From Prevotellaceae bacterium (GTDB taxonomy: Bacteria; Bacteroidota; Bacteroidia; Bacteroidales; UBA932): a stretch of 14,719 nt of DNA. The notes beneath the pieces are model-generated. The model had not been told where the DNA came from, did not search any database, and saw nothing but the letters and a program-made list of their open reading frames with translations. Positions 1 to 8,985 of the stretch are shown here, piece by piece (position 1 is the stretch's first letter; each line of letters opens with the position of its first letter). The DNA is taken from the NCBI GenBank assembly GCA_031264875.1, contig JAISDK010000052.1, positions 1 to 14,719 on the forward strand, in the 5' to 3' direction. A program made the translations under genes and the position numbers.

Positions 1-26
1 GAACGACAAATTCGATCGAAAAAATA

Positions 27-46
27 CTTCGGGCAAATGCCCGAAG
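27..46 (-). terminator. Perfect 8-bp stem-loop, possible terminator
   Basis: The arms CTTCGGGC (27-34) and GCCCGAAG (39-46) pair perfectly around an AAAT loop. On the minus strand the stem is followed by a run of six T (TATTTTTTCG), the usual look of an intrinsic terminator for leftward transcription. On the plus strand no T-run follows. The gene to the right is on the plus strand, so a leftward terminator here would stop antisense transcription or end a unit not visible in the window. A separate 10-bp palindrome, TTCGATCGAA (11-20), lies next to it. The structure is certain; the function is a guess. Confidence 0.35.
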
Positions 47-194
47 GACAAAATCAGATGGTGTGCCTGAAATGTTTCTTATAATATAATTGCCATCTTA
101 TTTTTTACACATTACTTAATGTCGCTCATTTGCGAAACATGAGTCACCGAACAGGTTATCGGCAAATATTTTTTTACTAATTAAAAATAAACAA

Positions 195-202
195 TACATT
201 TG
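195..202 (+). promoter_or_regulatory. Bacteroidetes-type -7 promoter element for the GH95 operon
   Basis: TACATTTG at 195-202 matches the TAnnTTTG -7 consensus of the Bacteroidetes primary sigma factor. The expected -33 TTTG is only approximated by a T-run around 169-175. The element lies 17 bases before the ATG at 220 and 38 before the ATG at 241, which is suitable for the GH95-GNAT-sbcC transcript. Confidence 0.5.
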
Positions 203-240
203 CGCCTTGATATTCTATTATGAAAAAAAATTATTGTATT

Positions 241-2634
241 ATGAAAAAGATTATAAGCATATTGATTACTATTGTAATGTGTTCGTGCAGCAGCAGGGAA
301 AAGGAATTTACAGACGACATCTGTTTACGCTTCAATGCTCCTGCAAAAGACTTTTTAGAGTCATTGCCCGTAGGAAACGGACGTTTGGGCGCCATGATTT
401 TTGGAAATCCAAATCATGAAACAGTCATACTTAACGAAATATCCCTCTGGTCGGGAGGATATATGGACGCCGACAGGGAAGATGCCGGACAGTATCTTAA
501 AGAAATTCAGACACTGCTGCTTGCGAAAAAAAACAGGGAAGCGCAGGATCTTATGCAGCAAACATTTGTCTGTAAAGGACCCGGTTCGTGTGCCGGAAGG
601 AGCGCCAATGGCAAATACGGCTGTTATCAGATATTTGCAGAATTGGATATTGACTGGGACGATAAAAGCGAATTTAACAGCTATGAACGTATTCTGGACA
701 TCGAAGATGCTGTAGCATACGTGTCGTGGACTAAAAACGGCGTTGATTACCGGATGACAACCATCGCCGATTTCGATAAGGACAGGATACATATCAAAAT
801 AAAACCATCAAAACCGAAATCAATCAGTCTCACGGCTTCGCTGAAACGCAAAGAGAATGCCAAATCGTATGTAAAGGACAATCGCCTTATTCTGGAAGGA
901 CAGTTGCCCTCCGGCGAAGACAGGGGAATGAAATATGCCGCTCTGGCAGACATCGTTCTGAACGGTGGCGAACTGACCGAAGACAATTCAAAGCTGAAAG
1001 TCAGCAATGCTTCCGAACTGGAAATCATTATATACGCCATGACTAATTTCGATTACAACTATAAAGGATTAAATGATATTGACCCTGCAACAGAACTGTT
1101 GAAAATCGGAACGCCCGAAAAACTGTCCTTCGACAGGAACGTCAAAATCCATTCAAAACGTTATGGCGAATACTTCAACCGTTGCCGCTGGTATTCGCGA
1201 CATGAAAACAAAAGCGCTAAACTCACCGTCAGCGACAGGCTGAACAATTACGCAAAGGGAGATAAAGACCCTGAAATGCCCATACTTTACTTCAATTTCG
1301 GACGGTATCTGCTTATCAGCTCCTCACGTCCGGGACTGCTTCCCGCGAATTTGCAGGGATTGTGGGCGCAGGAATACCAGACCCCATGGAACGGCGACTA
1401 TCACCTCAACATCAACATACAAATGAACTACTGGCTCGCCGAAATCACCGGGCTGGCAGACCTTACCGAACCTTTGCACCGCTTCAACGCCGCCCTGCAG
1501 GACAATGGACGGAAAACAGCCGCAGCCTATTACAATGCACCGGGCTGGGTTGCGCACGTAATCAGCAATCCGTGGCTCTTCACCTCGCCGGGCGAACATG
1601 CCGGATGGGGTTCAACGCTCACCGGAGGCGCCTGGCTGACGTCTCACCTGTGGGAATATTACCGTTTTACAGGAGATACGGAGTTTCTGAAACGTTATTA
1701 TCCGGTAATTAAAGGAGCAACAGAGTTCCTTAACTCCATTCTTATCGAAGAGGAACACGGATGGCTGGTGACCGCACCCTCCAATTCTCCCGAAAATGCT
1801 TACATCACTGACGACGGTTTTGTGGGAAACACCTGCATGGGGCCAACCATAGACATGCAGATATGCAGGCAAATGATGTATGCCACCATTAAAGCGTCCG
1901 AAATACTGGGCGTGGACAGCGATTTTGCCGATAAACTCAGAGTAACAGTTAAAAAACTTGCCCCCAACCGGGTGGGCGCAAAGGGTGACCTCAATGAATG
2001 GCTTGACGACTGGGAGGATGCCAGCCCGCAGCACAGGCACGTATCGCATCTGTACGGTTTACATCCATACGACGAAATAATGCCCGAATCGACTCCCGAT
2101 CTTGCCGCCGCAGTCAAGAAAACACTGGAAATCCGGGGCGACGAAGGAACAGGATGGTCGAAAGCATGGAAAATCAACTTTTGGGCGCGCCTGTACGACG
2201 GAGATCACGCACTCAAGCTTTTCAAAGGTCTGCTAAACCCGCAGTATAGCCATGGCGGAACCTATCCAAACCTGTTTTGCGCTCATCCCCCGTTTCAGAT
2301 CGACGGCAATTTCGGAGGAACATCGGGACTGTCGGAAATGCTGATCCAAAGCCATGGAGAAGAGGAAATCATACGGATACTTCCCGCCCTGCCCACTGAC
2401 AGCGACTGGATGCAGGGAGAAGTCCATGGATTAATGGCAAGAGGAAACGTGTCCGTCGATTTCAAGTGGAGCAATCACCAATTGAGTGAAATAACCCTTA
2501 CACCCCGAAAAGCGGGAACTGTTAAAATCCTTATTCCCGAAGGAATGACTTATGACTCGAAAACATTCGATAAAGCCACAACAGTCTCCATCAACACAAC
2601 GCCCGGTAAAAAAATATTTATTGTAAGAAAATAG
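241..2634 (+). CDS. GH95 alpha-L-fucosidase lipoprotein
   Basis: This gene probably encodes an exported glycoside hydrolase of family 95, which releases terminal L-fucose (usually alpha-1,2-linked) from host or plant glycans. The product is 797 residues from the ATG at 241. An in-frame ATG at 220 would add 7 residues; 241 was preferred because it gives a compact lipoprotein signal, MKKIISILITIVMCSCSS, with Cys14 or Cys16 as lipidation site. Charged residues follow (REKEFTDD). Family landmarks are present: the LNINIQMNYW block with Asn390 and Asn392, the SPEN segment with Glu518, and QIDGNFGGTSG with Asp688. By position and context these match the two Asn, the general acid Glu and the Asp of the characterised Bifidobacterium bifidum enzyme; the residue mapping is from memory. 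Length is typical of the family. No SusC/SusD pair is in the window, so it does not sit in a visible polysaccharide utilisation locus. It heads an apparent operon, with the next gene 6 bases downstream. Confidence 0.93.
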   Translation: MKKIISILITIVMCSCSSREKEFTDDICLRFNAPAKDFLESLPVGNGRLGAMIFGNPNHETVILNEISLWSGGYMDADREDAGQYLKEIQTLLLAKKNREAQDLMQQTFVCKGPGSCAGRSANGKYGCYQIFAELDIDWDDKSEFNSYERILDIEDAVAYVSWTKNGVDYRMTTIADFDKDRIHIKIKPSKPKSISLTASLKRKENAKSYVKDNRLILEGQLPSGEDRGMKYAALADIVLNGGELTEDNSKLKVSNASELEIIIYAMTNFDYNYKGLNDIDPATELLKIGTPEKLSFDRNVKIHSKRYGEYFNRCRWYSRHENKSAKLTVSDRLNNYAKGDKDPEMPILYFNFGRYLLISSSRPGLLPANLQGLWAQEYQTPWNGDYHLNINIQMNYWLAEITGLADLTEPLHRFNAALQDNGRKTAAAYYNAPGWVAHVISNPWLFTSPGEHAGWGSTLTGGAWLTSHLWEYYRFTGDTEFLKRYYPVIKGATEFLNSILIEEEHGWLVTAPSNSPENAYITDDGFVGNTCMGPTIDMQICRQMMYATIKASEILGVDSDFADKLRVTVKKLAPNRVGAKGDLNEWLDDWEDASPQHRHVSHLYGLHPYDEIMPESTPDLAAAVKKTLEIRGDEGTGWSKAWKINFWARLYDGDHALKLFKGLLNPQYSHGGTYPNLFCAHPPFQIDGNFGGTSGLSEMLIQSHGEEEIIRILPALPTDSDWMQGEVHGLMARGNVSVDFKWSNHQLSEITLTPRKAGTVKILIPEGMTYDSKTFDKATTVSINTTPGKKIFIVRK

Positions 2635-2640
2635 GAATTT

Positions 2641-3135
2641 ATGATAACCGTACGACAGGCGACACTGGAAGACATACCTTTGATAAACGGCATTGCATCT
2701 GTAGTGTGGCCTGCAACATACTCGGAAATGATGTCCACACAGCAGCTGCACTACATGTTCGACATGATGTATTCGCCCGATGCGATAAAAACGCAGATGA
2801 CAGAAAAGAAACACAACTACTTTATTCTATTCGACAACGACATACCCAAAGGATATATTTCCATACACGTTTTTGAAAGCTCAATTCTGTATCTTGAAAA
2901 AATATACGTCCTGCCCTCAGAACAGGGCAAAGGCTTTGGAGCTATGCTGATCGACAAGGCAAAAGAATTTGCAGCAGAACATTCCCTGAAAAGCATCAGG
3001 CTGAATGTTAACAGAGACAACAAATCGCGCTACTTCTATGCCCGCCTCGGATTCGAAATTATCTCGCAAAGAGATTTGCATATAGGTTCCGGATTCTACA
3101 TGAACGATTATATTATGGAAAAACAGTTGATATGA
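2641..3135 (+). CDS. GNAT-family N-acetyltransferase
   Basis: This 164-residue protein is a single-domain GNAT acetyltransferase, expected to move an acetyl group from acetyl-CoA to an amine on a small molecule or protein. The acetyl-CoA pyrophosphate-binding motif A is clear: IYVLPSEQGKGFGAMLI, with the Q-x-x-G-x-G core at residues 95-100. The later NRDNKSRYFYARLGFEI stretch (about 124-140) is the usual motif B region, with the common Y-x-R-x-GF pattern. The substrate cannot be read from the sequence. The ATG lies 6 bases after the fucosidase stop, and an AGGA overlapping that TAG stop may serve as ribosome site. The 3' end overlaps sbcC by 4 bases (ATGA), so the two are probably translationally coupled. 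Confidence 0.9.
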   Translation: MITVRQATLEDIPLINGIASVVWPATYSEMMSTQQLHYMFDMMYSPDAIKTQMTEKKHNYFILFDNDIPKGYISIHVFESSILYLEKIYVLPSEQGKGFGAMLIDKAKEFAAEHSLKSIRLNVNRDNKSRYFYARLGFEIISQRDLHIGSGFYMNDYIMEKQLI

Positions 3136-6100
3136 AAATATTGGCAATCAGAGGTAAAAATCTCGCCTCGCTGGAAGGAGAATTCAACATAGATTTCGAC
3201 GCCGAACCGTTGAAATCTGCCGGCATATTTGCAATCACAGGGCCTACCGGCGCAGGAAAATCGACCATACTGGACGCCATGTGCCTCGCCCTGTTTGATG
3301 ATGCGCCGAGAATCAGTAAAGGTGAACGAAACGTCCAGGTAAGCGATGTGCTGGACAAAACTATCAGCCAGACAGACAGCCGCATTATCCTGCGTAAGGG
3401 AACAAGTTCCGGACGCGCCGAAGTGGACTTTATCGCCTTGAACGGTGAAAGATACCGTTCGGCATGGACTGTCCGGCGGCTTAAAAACAAGCCCGACGGA
3501 GCTTTGCAAAACACGGAAATCAAACTGTATAACTTGAATACGGATGTCGAAGAACAAGGCACAAAAACAGCCCTCTTGAAAAAGATAACCGAACTGATAG
3601 GATTGAACTTTAATCAGTTTATCCGTGCCGTGCTGCTGGCTCAGGGCGACTTTTCTACATTTTTGAAAGCAAAACAGAACGACAAGGCCGAATTGCTTGA
3701 AAAACTGACCGGCACCGACATATACTCCAAAATATCCTCAACTATTTATCGAAAAACAAAAGAAGAAATCGACGCGCTTGCCATGCTACAGCAGCGAATC
3801 AACGACATAGCAATATTGACAGAAGAGGAAATCGTCGAGTTTTATCAGCAAAAATCGCTTATCGACCGAGAACTGGAACCTGTAAAGGACATTTTGTCGG
3901 GTATCGACAAAAAACTCGAATGGATAAAACAGTATGAGGAACTGTCGAAAGAAAAGGAAGAAGCCGAAACAGAACTGAAAAAAGTGAAGCAAAGCATAGA
4001 AACAGCAAAACCGCGATACGCTTATATTGAAATTTTAGACGCATCTCTCGAAATACGGGATGTTTACATAAATCTGGAAAGCAAGGCCGAGCAATTGAAA
4101 AAGCTGGAATCGAATCATGCATCTCAACAACTGCAACTGCAAAAATGCGAGAAACAAGTCTCCGAATTTGATACCGAATTGCAGAAAATTACAGACAGCC
4201 TGAAACAGACGGAACAGGATTTTGCAAAACTGAAACCACTGATTGCAAGAAGCAAGGAATTGGACATCAAAATACAGTCGGCAAAGGAAAAACTCGACGA
4301 AACAAAAAACGAACTCGACCTGAAAAACAGGCAGAAACTGAAATCCGAAACTAACATACTGAACATAAATAAAAATATGACTGAAACAAAAAAACAGTCG
4401 AATATCATAAACGAATGGTTCAGCGAAAAAAAATCACTGGAAGAAATTGTTCAGCAAATTGACCTGATTCTTCCCACGCTTGGAGATATCCGGCTTGTAG
4501 AAAAACAAATCGAAACAGCATGCCATGACCTGAACGCAAATAACGCCATTCTGGCTTCTCAAAACGAGAATCTTGAACGACTGGAAAAAGAATCGGAAAA
4601 ACTGAACAGTCTTTTGCCCACAGAAATATTGAACATGCGTAAAAAACTGAAGGAAAACGAGCCTTGTCCCGTTTGCGGAAGCGTTCATCATCCGTTCAAA
4701 GCCGAAGTAAGCCAGAGCACGAAAGTCAATGAAAAAGAACTGGAAAAGAGAAAAAAAGAAACCGCCGACTCTATTGCCGAAACAAACAGAAAGATAGAAT
4801 CAACCAAAGTAAGCATAACACGGTTGGATACACTTGTTAAAGGCTATAAAACTCAACACAACACCTCTATAGACAGAATAGAAAAACCCTTGCAGGCAGT
4901 CAATAACTGGAAAAATTTTATAAACAACGGCTTGCAGGAAAGACTGTCGAACTTTGCAAAACAGTGGAAGAAAAACGAAGAAGAGCAAACCAGAAATCTG
5001 AAACAGACAGAACTATATAACGAAAAACTAAAAGTCGAAAACACTGTTCTATCCGACATCTCTGCCGAATGTTTGCGCAGGGAAACACTCTACAACGAAA
5101 CGCTTTCAGCTCTTGAATCTCTTTTCGCCGAGCGTACCGGTTTACTGGAAGGCAGGAAAGCCGACGAAGTGGAATCATTCTATGGCAATGCAATAGAACA
5201 GCAGTCGGCAAAGTGCGGGAAGATAAAAAACGCTAAAACCGAAGTTGAGAGCAGGAAGTCCGAAATTATGGGCATCATCTCGCAGCTGCAGAAAGATATT
5301 GAAACAGTTTCGGCACAAATCGCAGAATTAAAAACATCTGTAGATGAATGGCTGTTAAATGACAGTCATCGGATAACTCAGGATATCCTGAAAGATTTGG
5401 TTACAAAATCGCATACATGGATTGCCGGCGAAAAGAAAGAGTTAACGAACCTCAAAAACAGAGAAACGCGGTTTGCCGCCACCTGCATAGAACGGAATAC
5501 ACGTATAGAGAAACATAACGAATCGTTATACAAACCCGATAATAACGAAGACCGGAAATCGTTGAAACAGCTTTACGAAGACACTGCAAACAGGGAAAAA
5601 GACCTGAAGCGCCAACAGACCGCAATAGACGTGTCGATCGCAAAACACAGTGACAACGAAAAACTCGTTAAGTCTCTCGACATGGAGTTAAAAATAAAAA
5701 CGGAAACCTGCGAAGAGTGGAAAAAACTCAACATGCTGCTTGGTTCCGCCGACGGACACAAATTCAAAAACATCATCCAAAGTTACACTATGAATATTCT
5801 GCTTGACTATGCCAACAGGCATCTCGAAACGCTGACAAAACGCTACAGGCTGGAAAAAACGGGCGATACCCTGGCTTTGCAGGTTATAGACAATGACATG
5901 CTTGGCGAAGTTCGCACAATACACTCGCTCTCCGGAGGCGAATCGTTTCTGATATCGCTGGCACTGGCGCTGGGTCTTTCGGCACTGTCCTCGAACCGGA
6001 TGCAGATCGAATCGCTGTTTATCGACGAAGGCTTTGGCTCGCTGGACGCCGACACTCTGAATGTGGCAATTGATGCTCTGGAAAATCTCTACACTCAGGG

Positions 6101-6212
6101 ACGGAAAATAGGAATCATATCTCACGTTGGCGAAATGAGAATACCAACGCAAATCAAAGTAATCAAATCAATAAACGGAAAAAGCGAAATCAAAATAACA
6201 GGTAATAATTAA
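3132..6212 (+). CDS. sbcC: SbcC-type SMC-like ATPase (Rad50 family)
   Basis: This 1026-residue protein has the full layout of SbcC, the ATPase arm of the SbcCD nuclease that opens DNA hairpins and trims blocked ends in the cytoplasm. In order: Walker A GPTGAGKST (37-45), Q-loop AQGDFSTF around Gln171, a long glutamate- and lysine-rich coiled coil, the zinc hook CPVC (Cys512, Cys515) near the middle, a second coiled coil, the ABC signature LSGGES from Leu933, Walker B LFIDEGFGSLD (Asp965, Glu966, D-loop Asp972) and an H-loop His998. Length agrees with the family. The ATG overlaps the acetyltransferase stop. SbcD, the nuclease partner commonly encoded next to SbcC, is not in the window; positions upstream hold an acetyltransferase and a fucosidase. 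Whether sbcD lies elsewhere cannot be seen. A related SMC-like ATPase with another partner is a less likely alternative. Confidence 0.93.
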   Translation: MKILAIRGKNLASLEGEFNIDFDAEPLKSAGIFAITGPTGAGKSTILDAMCLALFDDAPRISKGERNVQVSDVLDKTISQTDSRIILRKGTSSGRAEVDFIALNGERYRSAWTVRRLKNKPDGALQNTEIKLYNLNTDVEEQGTKTALLKKITELIGLNFNQFIRAVLLAQGDFSTFLKAKQNDKAELLEKLTGTDIYSKISSTIYRKTKEEIDALAMLQQRINDIAILTEEEIVEFYQQKSLIDRELEPVKDILSGIDKKLEWIKQYEELSKEKEEAETELKKVKQSIETAKPRYAYIEILDASLEIRDVYINLESKAEQLKKLESNHASQQLQLQKCEKQVSEFDTELQKITDSLKQTEQDFAKLKPLIARSKELDIKIQSAKEKLDETKNELDLKNRQKLKSETNILNINKNMTETKKQSNIINEWFSEKKSLEEIVQQIDLILPTLGDIRLVEKQIETACHDLNANNAILASQNENLERLEKESEKLNSLLPTEILNMRKKLKENEPCPVCGSVHHPFKAEVSQSTKVNEKELEKRKKETADSIAETNRKIESTKVSITRLDTLVKGYKTQHNTSIDRIEKPLQAVNNWKNFINNGLQERLSNFAKQWKKNEEEQTRNLKQTELYNEKLKVENTVLSDISAECLRRETLYNETLSALESLFAERTGLLEGRKADEVESFYGNAIEQQSAKCGKIKNAKTEVESRKSEIMGIISQLQKDIETVSAQIAELKTSVDEWLLNDSHRITQDILKDLVTKSHTWIAGEKKELTNLKNRETRFAATCIERNTRIEKHNESLYKPDNNEDRKSLKQLYEDTANREKDLKRQQTAIDVSIAKHSDNEKLVKSLDMELKIKTETCEEWKKLNMLLGSADGHKFKNIIQSYTMNILLDYANRHLETLTKRYRLEKTGDTLALQVIDNDMLGEVRTIHSLSGGESFLISLALALGLSALSSNRMQIESLFIDEGFGSLDADTLNVAIDALENLYTQGRKIGIISHVGEMRIPTQIKVIKSINGKSEIKITGNN

Positions 6213-6296
6213 GAACTTTAACAAATAAAATTATAAAATATATAAGCTGATAAACAATTATTAACAAATATAGTCAGGATATTAAAAATAGAATTG

Positions 6297-6352
6297 TAAA
6301 TTTGCGGCGTTTTATTAGATTTTTTTGTAAAAGCGAAATATTTTTGTAGGAG
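6297..6352 (+). promoter_or_regulatory. Promoter element and ribosome site before parA
   Basis: TAAATTTG at 6297-6304 matches the TAnnTTTG -7 element; no good -33 TTTG is seen. AGGAG at 6348-6352 lies 10 bases before the parA ATG, a Shine-Dalgarno-like site of a kind infrequent in this phylum. The preceding gap (6213-6296) is very A/T-rich and contains a 10-base direct repeat, TTAACAAATA, at 6218-6227 and 6261-6270. No terminator for sbcC is visible. Confidence 0.45.
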
Positions 6353-6362
6353 AATAAAAATA

Positions 6363-7160
6363 ATGGGAAAAGTAGTTGCTATTGTTAATCAAAAAGGCGG
6401 AGTAGGAAAAACTACTACTGCCATAAATGTTGCAGCAAGTTTGGCCGTACTGGAAAAAAAAGTGCTGCTTATCGACGCCGATCCGCAGGCAAACGCCTCG
6501 TCGGGAGTTGGATTTGATGTTAACGCCGTGCATAACAGCATTTATGAATGTTTGATCGGGAAATCGACGGCGAAAGAGTCAATACTCAATACGGAGATAA
6601 AGGGATTCGACCTCATATCGTCTCATATTGATTTGGTTGGCGCTGAAATAGAAATGCTCAATCTTCCCGACAGGGAAAAGATAATGAAGTCGGTTATCGA
6701 AAAAGTCAAAAACATGTATGATTACATTTTCATCGACTGTTCGCCATCGCTTGGACTTATAACCGTCAATGCGCTTACCGCTGCCGATTCGGTGATAATA
6801 CCGGTTCAGTGCGAATATTTTGCACTCGAAGGGCTGGGAAAATTGCTTAATACGGTGAAACTTATTCAAGCCCGACTGAACACGAAACTCGAAATAGAAG
6901 GCTTTTTGCTGACAATGTACGATGCACGGCTGCGTCTGGCAAATCAGGTCGTTGACGAAGTGAGACGGCATTTCGGAAAAATGGTATTCCAGAGCGTGAT
7001 TCAGCGCAATGTCAAGCTGGGAGAATCGCCCTCATTCGGAAAACCCGTGATACTTTACGACGCATCATCAATGGGAACAGCCAACTACTTGAATATGGCA
7101 AAAGAAATTATTCAAAACAACAATTCTGGAGAAAACAAAGAGGAAGCTGATAAAAATTAA
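6363..7160 (+). CDS. parA: ParA/Soj chromosome partitioning ATPase
   Basis: This 265-residue protein is a ParA (Soj) ATPase, which binds the nucleoid without sequence specificity in its ATP dimer form and is stimulated by ParB to segregate replicated origins. The deviant Walker A KGGVGKTT is at residues 11-18, with the signature first lysine Lys11 and Lys16. LLIDADPQANAS follows, with Asp38 and Asp40, and YIFIDCSPSLG with Asp125 is the Walker B/switch II region. The short N-terminus, with Walker A at residue 11 and no DNA-binding domain, marks a chromosomal Soj-type protein rather than a long plasmid ParA. parB follows 19 bases downstream, confirming the pair. The start is supported by the N-terminal MGKVVAIVNQ family sequence and by AGGAG upstream. 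Confidence 0.96.
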   Translation: MGKVVAIVNQKGGVGKTTTAINVAASLAVLEKKVLLIDADPQANASSGVGFDVNAVHNSIYECLIGKSTAKESILNTEIKGFDLISSHIDLVGAEIEMLNLPDREKIMKSVIEKVKNMYDYIFIDCSPSLGLITVNALTAADSVIIPVQCEYFALEGLGKLLNTVKLIQARLNTKLEIEGFLLTMYDARLRLANQVVDEVRRHFGKMVFQSVIQRNVKLGESPSFGKPVILYDASSMGTANYLNMAKEIIQNNNSGENKEEADKN

Positions 7161-7179
7161 ACAGTTAAAATTTTAAGTT

Positions 7180-8061
7180 ATGGCAAAAAAGAGCGCTTTA
7201 GGAAAAGGACTGGGGGCTTTGATAAGTAATGATTCCGTTGAAAACACCAAGGATATTCCCGTTTCGGTAGAAAATTACGAAATCGAAATCAGTAAAATCA
7301 AGGCAAATCCCGACCAGCCGCGAACTTCTTTCGATGAAAAATCGCTGAATGAATTAGCCGATTCTATTAGAACTCACGGAATAATACAGCCTCTGACCCT
7401 GAGAGAAACAGTATATGGCGAATATCAGATAATCAGTGGAGAACGGCGTTTCAGAGCTGCCCTGCTTACCGGTTTAACTACTGTGCCGGCATATATAAGA
7501 ACGGCAAATGACCAGGAAACTCTCGAAATGGCCCTTATCGAAAACATTCACAGAGAAGATCTGGACGCTATCGAAATTGCTCTGACCTACAAACGCCTGA
7601 CAGACGAATGTAAACTTACTCAGGAAGCGCTGAGCGAAAGAGTCGGAAAAAAACGCTCCACCGTTGCCAACTATCTGCGGCTGCTTGATTTGGAGGAAGA
7701 TATCCAACAGTCGATAAAAGACGGTAAAATATCTATGGGACATGCAAAACCCCTTTTAGGACTGACAAATTCCGATGCCAGAGAAAAACTTGCCAAAAAA
7801 ATTGTCGATGAAGGCCTGTCCGTACGTCAGGTTGAAGAAATTATCCAGAAAACAACGCAAAAGAAGGAAACCAAACACGGGGAAAAATCACGTCCAAACG
7901 ATTTATCCGATAGATTCTGCGTACTGCTGGAACTGCTGGACGCAAAATTTAACAATAAAATACAGTTTAAACGCAGTAAAAACGGAGAAGGAGGCAGCAT
8001 TGTCATTAACTATGCTTCCGACGAGGAAATAGAAACATTTATCAAGAATCTAAGCATTTAA
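7180..8061 (+). CDS. parB: ParB/Spo0J CTP-dependent parS-binding protein
   Basis: This 293-residue protein is ParB, which loads at parS sites and slides as a CTP-bound clamp, working with ParA in origin segregation. The N-terminus KKSALGKGLGALI is the typical ParA-contacting segment. The NPDQPRTSFDE and HGIIQPL segments (about 43-71) lead into the nucleotide-binding motifs GERRFRA (87-93) and ENIHREDL (121-128). A helix-turn-helix lies at about 146-170 (LTQEALSERVGKKRSTVANY). The C-terminal 60 residues form the dimerisation domain. No canonical parS sequence was found in the window, although parS often lies near parAB. The next gene starts 6 bases after the stop and is probably co-transcribed. 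Confidence 0.96.
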   Translation: MAKKSALGKGLGALISNDSVENTKDIPVSVENYEIEISKIKANPDQPRTSFDEKSLNELADSIRTHGIIQPLTLRETVYGEYQIISGERRFRAALLTGLTTVPAYIRTANDQETLEMALIENIHREDLDAIEIALTYKRLTDECKLTQEALSERVGKKRSTVANYLRLLDLEEDIQQSIKDGKISMGHAKPLLGLTNSDAREKLAKKIVDEGLSVRQVEEIIQKTTQKKETKHGEKSRPNDLSDRFCVLLELLDAKFNNKIQFKRSKNGEGGSIVINYASDEEIETFIKNLSI

Positions 8062-8067
8062 ACAATA

Positions 8068-8985
8068 GTGAGAGAAGTAGTAATCGGTGTACTTCTTTGT
8101 ATTTTTATACCTTCATTGGCATATACTCAAATGTATGTGCCAATGATGACAAGTGCGGAACAGACAGAAAATACGGAAGAATCGGCTGTGACAGTTAAAG
8201 AACCGCGTAAAAGCTTTATCAAGGGGCTTCGCGGAATCGATTCTCTCTCGATAAAGAAAATCACTGTGGGTTCGATGGTTGTGCCGGGTTATGCACAGGC
8301 ATACAACAGGCAGTACTGGAAAATTCCAGTGATTTACGGAGCCGGCGCAGCTCTGATTTATGGCGGCAATCACAGTAAGTCGCTGTATAAAACTACCGGA
8401 GAATCCAAATACAAAGCTCAACGCAATTTCTACTATGCCGGCGCAGGGCTGGTGTATCTGGGTAGCCTGATTGACGGTATCGCAAGCTATAAAACCGACA
8501 GAGGCGTGATTGTTCCCATAAAAGCTACTCTTTTTTCGACTTTCCTGCCCGGACTTGGACAGGCATACAATGGCGATTACTGGAAAATACCTCTCGTTTA
8601 CGGAGGATTTGCATTTACAGGATACTGGCTGAATCTTAATTCAATGCAATATACCCGATACCGTAATGCATATAATGCCGAAGTTGCATACTTAAAGGGC
8701 GAGAGCGAGACTCCAAGCGAATTTAACGGACGTCTGTCGGAACAAAGCCTGAAAAACTACAGAGACCGTTTCCGCCGAAACAGAGACTATGCTGTCATGT
8801 GGGTTGCTCTGTGGTATGCCGTAAATATAATCGATGCCACTGTTTTTGCGCAGCTTAGCAGTTTCGACGTAAGCGAGGATTTGGCCTTTAATGTTTCCCC
8901 GGCGATAATCTCTCCTGAAAATTTATACGCCCAGAAGAACAGTATGCCGGCGCTGGGTATCAATCTCAAAATATCTTTTAAGTAA
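8068..8985 (+). CDS. DUF5683 family membrane protein
   Basis: This 305-residue protein matches the DUF5683 family found behind parAB in Bacteroidetes; its function is unknown. The start is GTG at 8068. That start gives a signal peptide, MREVVIGVLLCIFIPSLAYTQ, whereas the first in-frame ATG (8131) would remove it. Residues 73-91 and 161-179 are a duplicated motif, PG-x-x-QAYN-x-x-YWKIP-x-x-YG, identical at 13 of 19 positions; each copy leads into a hydrophobic, probably membrane-spanning stretch. A further hydrophobic segment is at about 242-263, followed by the DVSEDLAFNVSPAI region, usual near the family's end. It is likely an envelope protein. In other members of the phylum a lytic transglycosylase and a RelA/SpoT gene often come next; here a minus-strand glycosyltransferase comes instead. 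This comparison is from memory. Confidence 0.82.
   Translation: MREVVIGVLLCIFIPSLAYTQMYVPMMTSAEQTENTEESAVTVKEPRKSFIKGLRGIDSLSIKKITVGSMVVPGYAQAYNRQYWKIPVIYGAGAALIYGGNHSKSLYKTTGESKYKAQRNFYYAGAGLVYLGSLIDGIASYKTDRGVIVPIKATLFSTFLPGLGQAYNGDYWKIPLVYGGFAFTGYWLNLNSMQYTRYRNAYNAEVAYLKGESETPSEFNGRLSEQSLKNYRDRFRRNRDYAVMWVALWYAVNIIDATVFAQLSSFDVSEDLAFNVSPAIISPENLYAQKNSMPALGINLKISFK

Noticed and set aside
6218..6270. Repeated TTAACAAATA as origin iterons
   Set aside because: Only two copies in very A/T-rich DNA, with no DnaA boxes or replication gene nearby.
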